DNA of 64,000 bases, taken from Oerskovia merdavium (GTDB taxonomy: Bacteria > Actinomycetota > Actinomycetes > Actinomycetales > Cellulomonadaceae). Of this stretch, positions 26,037-35,210 are shown piece by piece; position 1 is the stretch's first letter, and every line of letters starts with the position of its first letter. The DNA lies in contig NZ_JACSQF010000001.1 in NCBI RefSeq assembly GCF_014836755.1, forward strand, positions 355,754 through 419,753, written 5' to 3'. Under the pieces are notes generated by a model. That model made no database searches, was not told the DNA's origin, and worked only from the letters and a program-made list of their open reading frames with translations. A program made the position numbers and the translations under genes.

Positions 26037-26405
26037 GTGTTCCTTCGAGCAGGTCACCGACGGCGTGGCAGGGCGCCCACGGGCAAGAGCCCGGGCAGGT
26101 GTGGACACCGTTCGACGCGACCCACAGCGAGAGGCGGGCGCGCCGGAACAGCACGAGCGGCCCGAACCGAGGTGGAGACGGTCCGGGCTGGGGGTGCGAG
26201 CACCAGATTACGCCGAGGGACCGACACCTTGCCGTGTCCGGTCGCGGCGGACCATCCATCGATGACACGTGTCGTTTCACCCCGCGTCGACGTTGACGCC
26301 GACGTCGGGCCGACCACTAGCCTCGATACTGACGGCGGAACGGTCACGCCGAGCGACCGAGAGCACCGAGAGCACCGAGAGCACCGACGGGGAGGGGGCC
26401 GGGCG
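26037..26405. promoter_or_regulatory. Divergent promoter region between mfd and the glycan locus
   Basis: Non-coding, 369 bases. For mfd the minus-strand hexamer TAATCT (26205-26210) is the best -10, 169 bases from its ATG. For the plus-strand acyltransferase, TTGACG (26293-26298) and TAGCCT (26318-26323, 19-base spacer) form a possible promoter, followed by a 9-bp tandem repeat and a GGAGGGGG ribosome site. No gene or stable hairpin seen. Confidence 0.4.
26361..26387. repeat. Three tandem copies of GAGCACCGA
   Basis: Perfect 9-bp unit three times in a row, with a degenerate fourth copy just upstream, in the 5' leader of the acyltransferase gene. Could vary in copy number; no function evident. 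Confidence 0.85.
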
Positions 26406-27524
26406 ATGAAGCCGCCACCCGCCGGACGGTTCCTGCCCATCGACGCAATGCGTGGGATCGCGTCGATGTCGGTGCTCGTCTTTCACTTGTTCCGAAGCCC
26501 CCCTCAGACAGACGTACTTGCCGCCGCGTTCCCTGGCCCGGTTGAGATCTTCTCGGACTACGCTCGCAGCGGCGTCGCGGTCTTCTTCGTCATCTCGGGG
26601 TTCGTCATCGCCTACACCACTCGAGACCTGGGCCCGCGGGTGCGCGACGGGGTCCGGTTCGCGCTCCGCCGCCAAGTGCGTCTCGACCCCCCGTATTACG
26701 TCGTCATGGCGATCGTCCTGGTGCTCGCGGTCGGCGAGCGCCTCGTGCCCGGTCTTGAGTCACGGACACTGACCACTGGCGACGTCCTCCTCAACATGTT
26801 CTACCTTCAGGACATCGCCGGCGCGCCCGCTGTCCTTGCCGTCGCCTGGACCCTCTGCCTCGAGGTCCAGTTCTATCTCGTGGTCGTGGTCCTCGTCATC
26901 GCGTCAGGCTGGATTTCGCGAGGCCCAGGACCAACCGAGCACCGCATCCGCTTCGTGACGACCATTGCGCTCTTGCTCGGATTGGTCTCGCTGAGCCTCC
27001 CGTTCCTCGGCGCCGACGGCGGACCATGGTTCATCGGTACCTGGTGGATGTTCTGCTTCGGCATGGCGATCACCTGGTTCATGCTCGGCAGGCTCAGCGG
27101 TCACGTGATCGCCGCCATCTGCGGCATCGTGGGGGTCTGGTGTGTGGCCGTCTCGCTATGGTCCCCAGTCGCGGATCCCTGGGGAAGTCACTGGTTCGCC
27201 TACCTGACCGGGCTGGCAATCCTTCTGCTCCTCATCACGGGCAAGATGTCGATGCAGCCTCCTCGCTGGTTGCTCTACCTCGGAACCCTCTCCTACTCGC
27301 TGTACCTGGTGCACCTTCCCGTGATCGACACCGTCATGGCGGGCGCATACAAGGTCACCGGCGACAGCACGGTCGGTGCACTCGCCGCATACGCGGTCGC
27401 AGCGGCGGTCTCTCTCGGTGCAGCCTCGGTGGTCCATCGCCTGGTAGAGAGGCCAGCGATGGCCTGGTCGTCCCGACTGCGGACCGCCCGGATCGGAACG
27501 GTGCTGCATGCCTTCCACCGATGA
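26406..27524 (+). CDS. Acyltransferase family 3 membrane protein
   Basis: 372 residues with about ten membrane helices. The family 3 motif is at the N-terminus: LPIDAMRGIASMSVLVFHLF, with the essential Arg16 and His27. SGVAVFFVISGFVIAYTT follows, and YSLYLVHLPVIDTVM lies near residue 300. Such enzymes O-acetylate or otherwise acylate surface glycans from cytoplasmic donors. It is the first gene of the glycan locus and overlaps the PAP2 gene by 17 bases. Start selected from the GGAGGGGG ribosome site. Confidence 0.92.
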   Translation: MKPPPAGRFLPIDAMRGIASMSVLVFHLFRSPPQTDVLAAAFPGPVEIFSDYARSGVAVFFVISGFVIAYTTRDLGPRVRDGVRFALRRQVRLDPPYYVVMAIVLVLAVGERLVPGLESRTLTTGDVLLNMFYLQDIAGAPAVLAVAWTLCLEVQFYLVVVVLVIASGWISRGPGPTEHRIRFVTTIALLLGLVSLSLPFLGADGGPWFIGTWWMFCFGMAITWFMLGRLSGHVIAAICGIVGVWCVAVSLWSPVADPWGSHWFAYLTGLAILLLLITGKMSMQPPRWLLYLGTLSYSLYLVHLPVIDTVMAGAYKVTGDSTVGALAAYAVAAAVSLGAASVVHRLVERPAMAWSSRLRTARIGTVLHAFHR

Positions 27525-28167
27525 CCCAACTGAGACCTGCCCGGTCCCTCGCGTCCCGCGGCGCGCCCTCTCCCGGCCGTTCCTCCTGCTCGGGTTCCTC
27601 GGACTCACCGTCGGGTTCGTCACGCTCTACTGGTGGGCTGTCCGTACCTCCCCGGGCCAGCGCCAGGACATCCTGCTCTTCGCCGACGCGCAATCCATGA
27701 ACCAGGTGTTCGCACCACTCGCAGGGCTCCTACGGCCTGGCCTGCCTGTGGCCGTCGGGCTGGTGGCTCTCGTGCTCGGGGCGCTCTCCGCCCGCCGTCG
27801 CCGCTGGCGTCTGCTCGCCGCAGCCACGGTCGTTGTCCTCGTGTCAGCCGTCCTGTCGGAGGTCCTCAAGGAGGACGTGCTCGAGCGCCCCTACCTCGGC
27901 GACCTCGGCTACACGGTCAACAGCTTTCCCTCGGGTCATGTCACCGTGGCCACGGCACTCGTCGTGGCCACGCTCCTGCTCTGGCCGCCGCCGCTCCCCC
28001 GCAGCGCGCCCTGGGTCGCCGGTGGCGTCGTGTTGGTCGCATGCGTCGCATCGGTCGTCGGCCACGCGCACAGACCGAGCGACGCCCTCGCATCGGTCCT
28101 GCTCGTCGGCTCGGTGACGTGCCTGACCTGCGCGCTCCTGCGCGTCCCGAGAACGGCACCGGCGTGA
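27508..28167 (+). CDS. PAP2-superfamily phosphatase, membrane
   Basis: 219 residues with about five or six helices. Phosphatase motifs are all present: KEDVLERPY (KX6RP-like, about 120), SFPSGHVTVATAL (PSGH, about 140) and GHAHRPSDALAS (catalytic His and Asp, about 187). It probably dephosphorylates an isoprenoid (undecaprenyl) pyrophosphate or a related lipid, which would recycle carrier lipid in glycan export. Start overlaps the acyltransferase end. Confidence 0.88.
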   Translation: MPSTDDPTETCPVPRVPRRALSRPFLLLGFLGLTVGFVTLYWWAVRTSPGQRQDILLFADAQSMNQVFAPLAGLLRPGLPVAVGLVALVLGALSARRRRWRLLAAATVVVLVSAVLSEVLKEDVLERPYLGDLGYTVNSFPSGHVTVATALVVATLLLWPPPLPRSAPWVAGGVVLVACVASVVGHAHRPSDALASVLLVGSVTCLTCALLRVPRTAPA

Positions 28168-28230
28168 CCGGTGCACAATCGGACCGTGTGCGCCGTCCTC
28201 TGGGAGGGCGCCGACCGAAAGAGGTAGGAC

Positions 28231-29439
28231 ATGACACGCTTCATCGTGGTCGGGGCAGGGATCATCGGGCTCGCGACAGCGGCCCGGCTCGCGGCCCGCG
28301 GGGACGAGGTGACGGTCCTCGAGAAAGAGGCGGACGTCGCCGAGCACCAGACCGGCCGCAACTCCGGAGTGATCCACTCGGGTCTGTACTACCCACCCGG
28401 CAGCCTCAAGGCGACGCTCGGTACCGCGGGGGCGCGGTCCATGACGGAGTTCGCCGAGGAGCACGGGATCGCGGTCGAGACGTGCGGCAAGCTGGTCGTC
28501 GCCGTCGAGGAGGACGAGGTCGCACGGCTCGCGGTGCTGGCTGAGCGTGGACGGGCGAACGGCGTGCCCGTGCGTGAGATCTCCGCGGCCGAGGCACGCG
28601 AGTACGAGCCCCACGTGGTCTGTCGTGCGGCGCTGCACGTCGAGAGCACCGGCATCGTCGACTATCGCGGCGTGTGCCGAGCGCTGGCGGACCAGGTGCG
28701 CGCCGGCGGCGGCGAGATCCTGTTCGGACGGGCCTTCCGCGGCGCCCGGACCGAGGGCGACCGCGTTCGGGCATGGGTGGATGTCCTCGACGGAGGGCAG
28801 CGCGAGGAGATCGTCGCCGATGCCCTGGTCGTCTGCGGCGGCCTGCACGCGGACCGGCTCGCTCGGGCATGCGGTCTCGAGCCCGAGGCGCGCATCGTCC
28901 CGTTCCGCGGTGAGTACTTCGAGCTGGCACCCCAGGCGGCCGAGCTCGTGAACGGACTCATCTACCCTGTGCCGGATCCCCGCTTCCCGTTCCTCGGTGT
29001 GCACCTGACCAAGATGGTGGGGGGCGGAGTCCACGCCGGGCCGAACGCGGTTCTCGCCCTGGCACGCGAGGGCTACAGGTGGCGTGACGTGTCGCCCGCG
29101 GACGTCGCAGACGCCCTGACCTGGCCCGGCCTGTGGCGTCTCGGGGCACGCAACTGGGTTCCAGGTGCCCGTGAGGTGGCACGTTCGATGTCACGCTCTC
29201 TCTTCGCATCGTCGCTCGCCCGCCTCGTCCCCGAGATCGGTCGCGACGACCTCACTCCCTCGCCCGCCGGCGTCCGTGCCCAAGCACTTCGACGTGACGG
29301 CGGGCTCGTCGACGACTTCCTGATCCAGACGGTCCCCCGGCAGGTCCACGTGCTCAACGCTCCGTCCCCTGCGGCCACGGCCTCGCTCGAGATCGCCAAG
29401 CACATCGAGCGCGAGCTCGATGCGGGTATCGCGGCATGA
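28231..29439 (+). CDS. lhgO: L-2-hydroxyglutarate oxidase / FAD-dependent oxidoreductase
   Basis: 402 residues. N-terminal FAD motif FIVVGAGIIGLATAARLAARG, then the LhgO-typical HQTGRNSGVIHSGLYYPPGSLKA near residue 37-60 and PVPDPRFPFLGVHLTKMVGG near 248. The family oxidises L-2-hydroxyglutarate to 2-oxoglutarate, passing electrons to the membrane. Its presence between a PAP2 phosphatase and a GNAT protein in a glycan locus is unexpected; a related 2-hydroxy acid may be involved. Ribosome site AAAGAGGTAGG is good. It overlaps the next gene by four bases. Confidence 0.9.
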   Translation: MTRFIVVGAGIIGLATAARLAARGDEVTVLEKEADVAEHQTGRNSGVIHSGLYYPPGSLKATLGTAGARSMTEFAEEHGIAVETCGKLVVAVEEDEVARLAVLAERGRANGVPVREISAAEAREYEPHVVCRAALHVESTGIVDYRGVCRALADQVRAGGGEILFGRAFRGARTEGDRVRAWVDVLDGGQREEIVADALVVCGGLHADRLARACGLEPEARIVPFRGEYFELAPQAAELVNGLIYPVPDPRFPFLGVHLTKMVGGGVHAGPNAVLALAREGYRWRDVSPADVADALTWPGLWRLGARNWVPGAREVARSMSRSLFASSLARLVPEIGRDDLTPSPAGVRAQALRRDGGLVDDFLIQTVPRQVHVLNAPSPAATASLEIAKHIERELDAGIAA

Positions 29440-30137
29440 ACGCGCAGAGCCGCACCTCACGGCGAGTGCTTCCGCTCCCGGCAGACGTCCAGGATCTCTG
29501 GCTCCGACTGCAGACCCGCGTCGTCGAGGCGGTGCGGTGGCGGGTCGGCTACTACACCGAGCTCATGCTTCCGCCGTTCCCGGCCGGCGGCATCGCCGGA
29601 CCGGTCGCCACGCTGCGCCAGCACGTGGTGTCCGACTGCGAGGGACGCATCGAGCTCGAAGGATCCGCCGGCATCCTGTTCTGGAACCCGTTGCTCGAAC
29701 CAATGACCACGACGGCGGAGTACGCGCGCTGGCTCGCGGTGCGCAACCGGATGTTCAAGGAGAGCAGGGGGCCGTACTCGATCGCGATCGCGACGACGGA
29801 CGACGACCAGTACGTCGGCGAGCTGACGATCTTCCCCCTGCGAGACGTCCCGCAGACGGTCGAGCTGGCCATCGCGCTTCGTCCCGCGTTCCGCGGGAAG
29901 GCGTTCGGCCGGGAACCGGTCGAACTCGTCCTGACCTGGCTCCGAGAGACCCAGCAGGTCCACCGCGTCGTCTCGCGCCACAACGTGCTCAACAGACCGG
30001 CCTGCTTCATGAGCACCTCGCTCGGTCTCGAGAAGGAAGGCGTCATGCGCAGCGCCTACCACGCGACCCCCGACGACGACGTCCGGTGGCAGGACGCCTG
30101 CCACCACGGGCTGGTCCTCGACATACCGTCTCCGTAG
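29436..30137 (+). CDS. GNAT-family acetyltransferase (RimJ/RimL-like)
   Basis: 233 residues. A GNAT core spans about residues 60-215, with the acetyl-CoA-binding turn in IALRPAFRGKAFGREPVELVLTWL and the following VHRVVSRHNVLNRPACFMSTSLGLEKEGVMR, a RimJ/RimL-type ending. The ATG overlaps the lhgO stop. Substrate unknown; sugar amine or protein N-terminus are both possible. It ends this short plus-strand run and is convergent with the DUF4038 lipoprotein. Confidence 0.82.
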   Translation: MNAQSRTSRRVLPLPADVQDLWLRLQTRVVEAVRWRVGYYTELMLPPFPAGGIAGPVATLRQHVVSDCEGRIELEGSAGILFWNPLLEPMTTTAEYARWLAVRNRMFKESRGPYSIAIATTDDDQYVGELTIFPLRDVPQTVELAIALRPAFRGKAFGREPVELVLTWLRETQQVHRVVSRHNVLNRPACFMSTSLGLEKEGVMRSAYHATPDDDVRWQDACHHGLVLDIPSP

Positions 30138-30159
30138 GCACCGGGAAGCCTGCGGGCGC

Positions 30160-31605
30160 TCAGCCGCGATCGAGGAGCAGGAGCCAGTCGCCGTCCCCCG
30201 CGGCGTTGGCGCCGGGGGTCGTCATGTCCGCCGTCAGGGCGAACTCCACGAGTGCACCCGACGTCGGGTCGAACCACCGCGCACGGGTCACCTCCGGGAC
30301 GAGCGAGAGGTCCAGGGAGAGCCTGCGCGCGGTGGGGACGTAGACGACGGCGAGGTCTCCCGCCGCGCTACGGGCCGACGTCGCCCGGTCGGACTCGAGA
30401 ACGTCGGCGAACCCGCCGTCCTGCGTCCCTCGGGTGGTCGCCTCGCCGCCGCCCTCGACCAGGAGCGCGTCGTCAGCGTCGGGGACGAGGTCCCACCACC
30501 GGATCGACGAGAACTGCGCGTGGATCAGCTGGAGCTGCTCGACGGCGGGAGTGTCCGTCACCGACTCCCAGTCGTCGCTGAACTGCCACACCGAGCGGTG
30601 ACCGTACGCGGCGCCGGTCCCACCCGACGTGTAGGTCCAGAGCATCTGACGGCGGAGCGTCTCGTCCGTCGTCGGCGGGCCGCCCTCGTTGTTCTCGGAC
30701 TCGAAGTTCGCCTCGATGAGCATGACCGGCGCGATGCCGCGCTCGTAGGCGGTCAGGACCGGGCCGTAGGAAGGTCGGTAGGTGTAGGCGGCCTCGAGCT
30801 GGTAGACACCACGCCAGGCAGGGTTGTCGTAGGACGTCGAGTCGGTGTTGTAGTACTGGACCGTCACCAGGTGCCGGTCGCCACCCGCCCGAAGCCCGTC
30901 GACGAAGGCGAGCATCTCGGCGTCATACCGTTCCCAGTCCTCCGGGCGGTAGTCGACCCCCATGAGCCACACGATCCCCGGGGTGGCCGCGTAGCGCTCC
31001 CCGATCGCCCGGCCCATCGCGCTCGCCTGGTCCGCACCCCATGCGTGCCCCTGCTGCTCGGCCGCGACGCCGACCCCCGAGGCCGCGAGGAAGACCGTGA
31101 TCCCGTTCTCCCGTGCCACGGCAAGACGACGGTCCAGCTCTGCCCAGTACTCCTCGACGAACGTGACGCCGTCGTCCTCGAACGGGCGCAGCCCGTCCAC
31201 CGTGGCCATGGACTCACCATCGAGGCCGATCCAGGGCACCGGAGTCATGAGCACCGCGTTGAAGCCCTGGGCGTGCCGACGGGCCATGTGCGCGGCGAAC
31301 TCGTCGCCGTCGAGACTCTGCATCGCTGCCCAGATGGTCTCTGCGTGGACCAGGAGGGGATCGCCCCGCTGGTCGACCAGGTGCTGCCCGTCGGCTCCCG
31401 CGACGACCGGCAGGCCCTCCGTGGACCAGGTGCCCGTCGGCGCCGACGGCGGAGCGCTCTCGGAGCGTGCCGGTGCCGACGACTGCGGTCCGGCGGTGCT
31501 CGGTCCCGTGGTGAGGCTCGGCTCGCGCTCCTGGGGCCCGCTGGTGCACGCTCCGAGCAGCAAGGCGAGGAGGAGCGCACCGACCGCTCGCGTGCGCATC
31601 GTCAT
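30160..31605 (-). CDS. DUF4038-type (apiosidase-like) lipoprotein
   Basis: 481 residues. Lipoprotein signal with lipobox LLGAC and Cys20, then a Ser/Pro/Thr linker to about 60. The rest resembles the DUF4038/GH140-type TIM barrel: VDQRGDPLLVHAETIWAAMQSLDGDEFAAHMARRHAQGFNAVLMTP, FLAASGVGVAA, GIVWLMGVDY, MLIEANFESE (candidate catalytic Glu), YTSGGTGAAYGHRSVWQF, and a C-terminal beta domain. It is likely an exported glycosidase that trims the locus polysaccharide. Start ATG overlaps the stop of the upstream acyltransferase gene, so it belongs to a three-gene minus-strand operon with that gene and a glycosyltransferase. Confidence 0.8.
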   Translation of the reverse strand: MTMRTRAVGALLLALLLGACTSGPQEREPSLTTGPSTAGPQSSAPARSESAPPSAPTGTWSTEGLPVVAGADGQHLVDQRGDPLLVHAETIWAAMQSLDGDEFAAHMARRHAQGFNAVLMTPVPWIGLDGESMATVDGLRPFEDDGVTFVEEYWAELDRRLAVARENGITVFLAASGVGVAAEQQGHAWGADQASAMGRAIGERYAATPGIVWLMGVDYRPEDWERYDAEMLAFVDGLRAGGDRHLVTVQYYNTDSTSYDNPAWRGVYQLEAAYTYRPSYGPVLTAYERGIAPVMLIEANFESENNEGGPPTTDETLRRQMLWTYTSGGTGAAYGHRSVWQFSDDWESVTDTPAVEQLQLIHAQFSSIRWWDLVPDADDALLVEGGGEATTRGTQDGGFADVLESDRATSARSAAGDLAVVYVPTARRLSLDLSLVPEVTRARWFDPTSGALVEFALTADMTTPGANAAGDGDWLLLLDRG

Positions 31606-32747
31606 CGTCTCACCGCCGCACGGGCGCGCTCGAGCGTCCGGGCGATCCGCAGGGCAGCCCGGCCCGCGGCGTTCGCCCCGTACACGATCTTGCCCACGGG
31701 CAGTCGGCCAGGGTAGAGCGCGGAAGCTTGCGGATAGGTCTGCGGGTTGGCGCTGGAGTCGAACTGAAGACCGCTCTGCTCCATGTGCCGGATCTCGGAG
31801 AGCCGCCCCAGGTTGCCGACGCCGAACCTTGAGAACCGCTCGTCGTAGGCGTCGCGCATCCCGAACCAGCGGTCGCCCGCGCGGAGATCGATGGTCGCGA
31901 ACAGGGTGACGTCCCCCGCGCGCAGTTCACCGACGAAGAGCTCGTCGGCGTCCCGCAGACTGTCCGTCACCTCGACGAGCCACCGTGCGCCGTCCGGACG
32001 CGTCGCCACTCCTTCTCCTCCCCGCGCGACGTCGCCCTTCCATCCCCGCTGCTCGAGCGCGATGAAGTCGACGATCGCCTGCGGGTCGTCCGAACGGTCG
32101 GACCAGGTGACGGGGCCGAGCTCCCGGGCCAGGCCGGACAGCGACCGGTTGAGCGACTTGCGACGACTGCCCGACAGGTGCCCGAGCATCGTGGCGTCGA
32201 TCGCCACCGGCCGGCCCGACGCCGGCCGGTCGTTCGTCCCTGAGCCCGTGGAACCGTGCGCGGGCAGGACCGCCCCCCGTTCGCCCCGGTGCCGGACCAG
32301 CACGTTCGAGCCCCCGACGGCACCGACGAGGCCGTCCCACGCCGGACCGTCGAGCCGCTGCTGCTCGACGATGACGACGACGGGCGCCCCGTACGCCCCC
32401 CGGCCGACCTCAGCGAGGATCCCTCGCGACGCCTCGAGATGCCGCCCTCGCCGCAGCAGCGGCGTCTGGAGGTCCACCACGGTGGAGCCGAGCGGAGGTC
32501 CTGTGCTGCGCACCACCGCCCCCGTCCGCGAGCGCCTCTGGACGTAAGGGAGGACACCACACAGTCTGTCGTCGTCCCCGACGAGGACGACCCAGGGGTC
32601 GACGTCGGGACGCAGCCGACGGTGCGTGGTACGCAGAAAGTCGACGTCGAAGTAGGGGTTCGGTTCGACGGCGTCGGACGACAGCCCTCGCCACGCGTCC
32701 GCGTCCTGCGTACCGACGTCCGACAGCCGGACAGTCTTCGCCCTCAC
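31602..32747 (-). CDS. CelD/BcsL-type (Acetyltransf_6, FemAB-like) acyltransferase
   Basis: 381 residues from the GTG at 32747, which overlaps the glycosyltransferase stop. It has the double-GNAT arrangement of the Acetyltransf_6 group: PNPYFDVDFLRTTHRRL at 25-40, then the central LSGSRRKSLNRSLSGLARE and ALEQRGWKGDVARGGEGVA (about 225-240), and FGMRDAYDERFSRFGVGNLGRLSEI. It resembles the 40253-41386 product, including the Glu-x-Gly/Arg-x-Trp-Lys-Gly motif. Members transfer aminoacyl or acyl groups to polysaccharide or peptidoglycan precursors. Confidence 0.75.
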   Translation of the reverse strand: MRAKTVRLSDVGTQDADAWRGLSSDAVEPNPYFDVDFLRTTHRRLRPDVDPWVVLVGDDDRLCGVLPYVQRRSRTGAVVRSTGPPLGSTVVDLQTPLLRRGRHLEASRGILAEVGRGAYGAPVVVIVEQQRLDGPAWDGLVGAVGGSNVLVRHRGERGAVLPAHGSTGSGTNDRPASGRPVAIDATMLGHLSGSRRKSLNRSLSGLARELGPVTWSDRSDDPQAIVDFIALEQRGWKGDVARGGEGVATRPDGARWLVEVTDSLRDADELFVGELRAGDVTLFATIDLRAGDRWFGMRDAYDERFSRFGVGNLGRLSEIRHMEQSGLQFDSSANPQTYPQASALYPGRLPVGKIVYGANAAGRAALRIARTLERARAAVRR

Positions 32748-33889
32748 GAACCGCTCCTCGCGCCGGAGCGGCGGTACTGCTCGACGTAGTCTCCCGCGAC
32801 CCGCTTCCAGCTGTAGCCTGCCGCCCGGACCCTGCCCGCGTCTCCCAGTCGGTGGGCCAGCACGGGATCGTCCACCACCGCGGTGATCGCGGCGGAGAGG
32901 CGCACCGTGTCCTCCGGGTCTACCAGCAGGCCGTCGACCCCTGTCGTCACGAACTCCGGGGGCCCACCGTGCGTCGTCGCGATGACAGGGAGCCCTGCAC
33001 GCCACCCCTCGAGGATCGCGATGCCGAACGCCTCCGCACGGCTGGCGACCACGAGCAGCTCCGCGCGGGACATGCACTCGACGACCTGGGGCCGTTCGAG
33101 CGCACCGGTGAACAGTGTCCGGTCGTCGATGCCCAGGTCGCCCACCAGCCTCTCCAGCCCGCGACGAGCCGGGCCGTCCCCTGCGATGACGAGTCCCACG
33201 TCGTCGGGGAGCGACGCCGCGGCGAAGGCCTCCACCAGAAGATCCATGCCCTTGTTGTCGACGAGCCGACCGATACCCAGGACGTAGCGCCCCGGAAGCC
33301 CCGCAGGCGCAGCCCCCGCAGGCTCGTGCAGGTCGATGCCGTTGGGGATCACGACAACGTCAGCCGGATCGACGCCGTACGACGTCAGGTCGTGGGCGGC
33401 GTACCTGGAACAGGCGGTCACCGCCGCGGCTCTGCGCAGAGACCGCCGGAGTGCAGCAGGGAGCAGCCTGGACGACTGGAAGACCCCGTCGGCATCACCG
33501 AAGGTCTCGCCGTGAGTGGTGACGACGAACGGGGTCCGGTACATGCTCGCCACAGCCGATGCCCAGACACCGTTGGGGCCGAAGCAGTGCACGTGGAGCA
33601 TTCGCGGCGAATCCGCGCGCATCGCCCGACGCCACTCGGCGAGTGCCTGCGGGGCTCTCCGGGCGAAGGACAGGACGGCGCGCGGGGAACGAGCGGGCAG
33701 CGGGCACGGCAGGTAGCGCACGACGATCCCGTCGACCTCGGAGGGAGCCCCCACGTCGCTCTGGTCGACGGCCCAGATCGCGACGGAGACCCCTTGCGCT
33801 CGCAGCTCCCGCGCGACGTTGAGCACGTGCTCCTCGACACCGCCGAAGCGAGGGAGGAACGAGCTCGTCACCAGCACGACGTCGGTCAT
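32744..33889 (-). CDS. Glycosyltransferase family 4
   Basis: 381 residues, GT-B fold. N-terminal Gly-rich acceptor loop SSFLPRFGGVEEHVLNVARELRAQG, and the nucleotide-binding side with YVLGIGRLVDNKGMDLLVEAF and the retaining-GT EX7E region ASRAEAFGIAILEGWRAGLPVIATTHGGPPE. First gene of the minus-strand trio (GT4, acyltransferase, DUF4038 lipoprotein). The intergenic space to the divergent gene (33890-34092) is the shared promoter region. Confidence 0.93.
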   Translation of the reverse strand: MTDVVLVTSSFLPRFGGVEEHVLNVARELRAQGVSVAIWAVDQSDVGAPSEVDGIVVRYLPCPLPARSPRAVLSFARRAPQALAEWRRAMRADSPRMLHVHCFGPNGVWASAVASMYRTPFVVTTHGETFGDADGVFQSSRLLPAALRRSLRRAAAVTACSRYAAHDLTSYGVDPADVVVIPNGIDLHEPAGAAPAGLPGRYVLGIGRLVDNKGMDLLVEAFAAASLPDDVGLVIAGDGPARRGLERLVGDLGIDDRTLFTGALERPQVVECMSRAELLVVASRAEAFGIAILEGWRAGLPVIATTHGGPPEFVTTGVDGLLVDPEDTVRLSAAITAVVDDPVLAHRLGDAGRVRAAGYSWKRVAGDYVEQYRRSGARSGS

Positions 33890-34092
33890 CGGTCAGGTCT
33901 CCACCTCGTCGTCCCGTGTCTCGTTCGGCTGCCGATCGCCAAGCCACCCCAGGCCAGGAGCATACGTCGTCGGTCTGCGGCTGTGACCTCGACGGGCAAG
34001 ATTCACCCGTGCCACCCGACCCCGATGAGAGAGAATCGTGACCATGGCGTTGCACCGTCGAGCGCCCTGTGTCAAGAACCTCGAGGAGCACC

Positions 34093-35145
34093 GTGCCGAC
34101 ACGGCTGACCATAGCCACTCTCGCTTCTGCTGCCCCGATGGGGGCACAGGTCTACGAGGAGGAGATCGCGCGGCGAGCGCCGCAGGTGGCCCCCGAGCTC
34201 GACGTCCGCCGGACCGTCGTGCGGAGCCTCCGGTCCGATCTGCCCGGGACTGATCGGCTGCCGGCGTGGGTCCTCGGCGCCGCTCCCTCCTCGGTGCGAC
34301 GCGCGGCCGGGAGGCTCGTCTATCCGCGGAGCGGGCTCGTCCATCGGATGGGTCTCTCGCTCCCGCCCGCCCCAGGGCCAGAGGTCGTCACCATCCACGA
34401 CACGGTCGCCTGGCGATTCCCGGACGAAGGTACCCCCGAGCCGCACGCGGCCGTCGAGGCCCGACGCGCCGCCGCCGTCGTGTCCGTCTCTCGGTTCTCC
34501 GCCGACGACGTGGCCGAGCGCCTCGGGCTCGAGCACGTCGACGTCGTCCACAACGGCGTCGACGACGCGTTCTTCCACGCCGAGCCCCTGTCGAAGGACG
34601 ACCTGGCGCGCCTCGGAGTCGAGCGCCCCTATGTGCTGCACGCGGGAGGCTCCTCGCAGCGCAAGAACCTCGACGGTCTCGCTGCGGCCTGGCGCCTCGT
34701 GGAACGCGCGGTCCCCGACGCCCTGCTCGTGCTCTCCGGCCCGCCGTCGACGCGACGCGACGCGCTGTTCGGCCCCTCGCGGACGGCGACGCGCGTCGGA
34801 AGGGTGCCCTCACGGCTCGTTCCGGGCCTGGTCGCCGGTGCGCGCGCCGTCGTGGTGCCGTCGCTGTACGAGGGCTTCGGGCTGCCCGCGATCGAGGCCA
34901 TGGCCTGCGGGGTCCCGGTCGTCGCCGCCGACCGGTCGTCGTTGCCGGAGGTCTGCGGGGACGCCGCACTGCTCGTCGAGCCCGACGCCGACGGGATCGC
35001 CGAAGCACTGATCGCGGTGCTCCGGGGCGAGGTGCCGCTCTCGGACATGATCGAGCGTGGTCGCGCCCGAGCGCGCAGCTTCACGTGGGAGGCGAGCGCG
35101 ACCAAGCACGCCGAGATCTGGCGGCGCGTGCTGGCCGCCGCCTGA
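34093..35145 (+). CDS. Glycosyltransferase family 4
   Basis: 350 residues from the GTG at 34093, which has a GAGGAG ribosome site; an ATG 24 bases earlier lacks one. Motifs: LHAGGSSQRKNLDGLAAAWRLV and the EX7E element VVPSLYEGFGLPAIEAMACGVPVVAADRSSLPE. The N-terminal domain is short (ASAAPMGAQVYEEEIARRAP). First gene of the main plus-strand run that contains the ABC exporter. Confidence 0.92.
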   Translation: MPTRLTIATLASAAPMGAQVYEEEIARRAPQVAPELDVRRTVVRSLRSDLPGTDRLPAWVLGAAPSSVRRAAGRLVYPRSGLVHRMGLSLPPAPGPEVVTIHDTVAWRFPDEGTPEPHAAVEARRAAAVVSVSRFSADDVAERLGLEHVDVVHNGVDDAFFHAEPLSKDDLARLGVERPYVLHAGGSSQRKNLDGLAAAWRLVERAVPDALLVLSGPPSTRRDALFGPSRTATRVGRVPSRLVPGLVAGARAVVVPSLYEGFGLPAIEAMACGVPVVAADRSSLPEVCGDAALLVEPDADGIAEALIAVLRGEVPLSDMIERGRARARSFTWEASATKHAEIWRRVLAAA

Positions 35146-35210
35146 CTCGGGAGCGCAATTCACCCCGTCCGCGGTGCTACGAACCCCGTCACTTGGCTAT
35201 CGTTCCCTGT

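Noticed and set aside
24375-26405. Long plus-strand frame running into the acyltransferase gene
   Set aside because: Antisense of mfd; the real start is the ATG at 26406 with a strong ribosome site and family motif directly after it.
27508-27524. Possible frameshift joining the acyltransferase and PAP2 genes
   Set aside because: Both products are complete with their own family motifs and normal ends; a 17-base overlap is in line with the locus.
31602-33077. Longer N-terminus for the CelD-like acyltransferase
   Set aside because: The extra 110 residues are the shifted frame of the upstream glycosyltransferase; the GTG at 32747 overlaps its stop as in neighbouring pairs.
34266-35210. Apparent 315-residue N-terminal extension of Wzt
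   Set aside because: It is another frame of the preceding glycosyltransferase gene, Arg-rich and motif-free; Wzt begins at the GTG at 35211.
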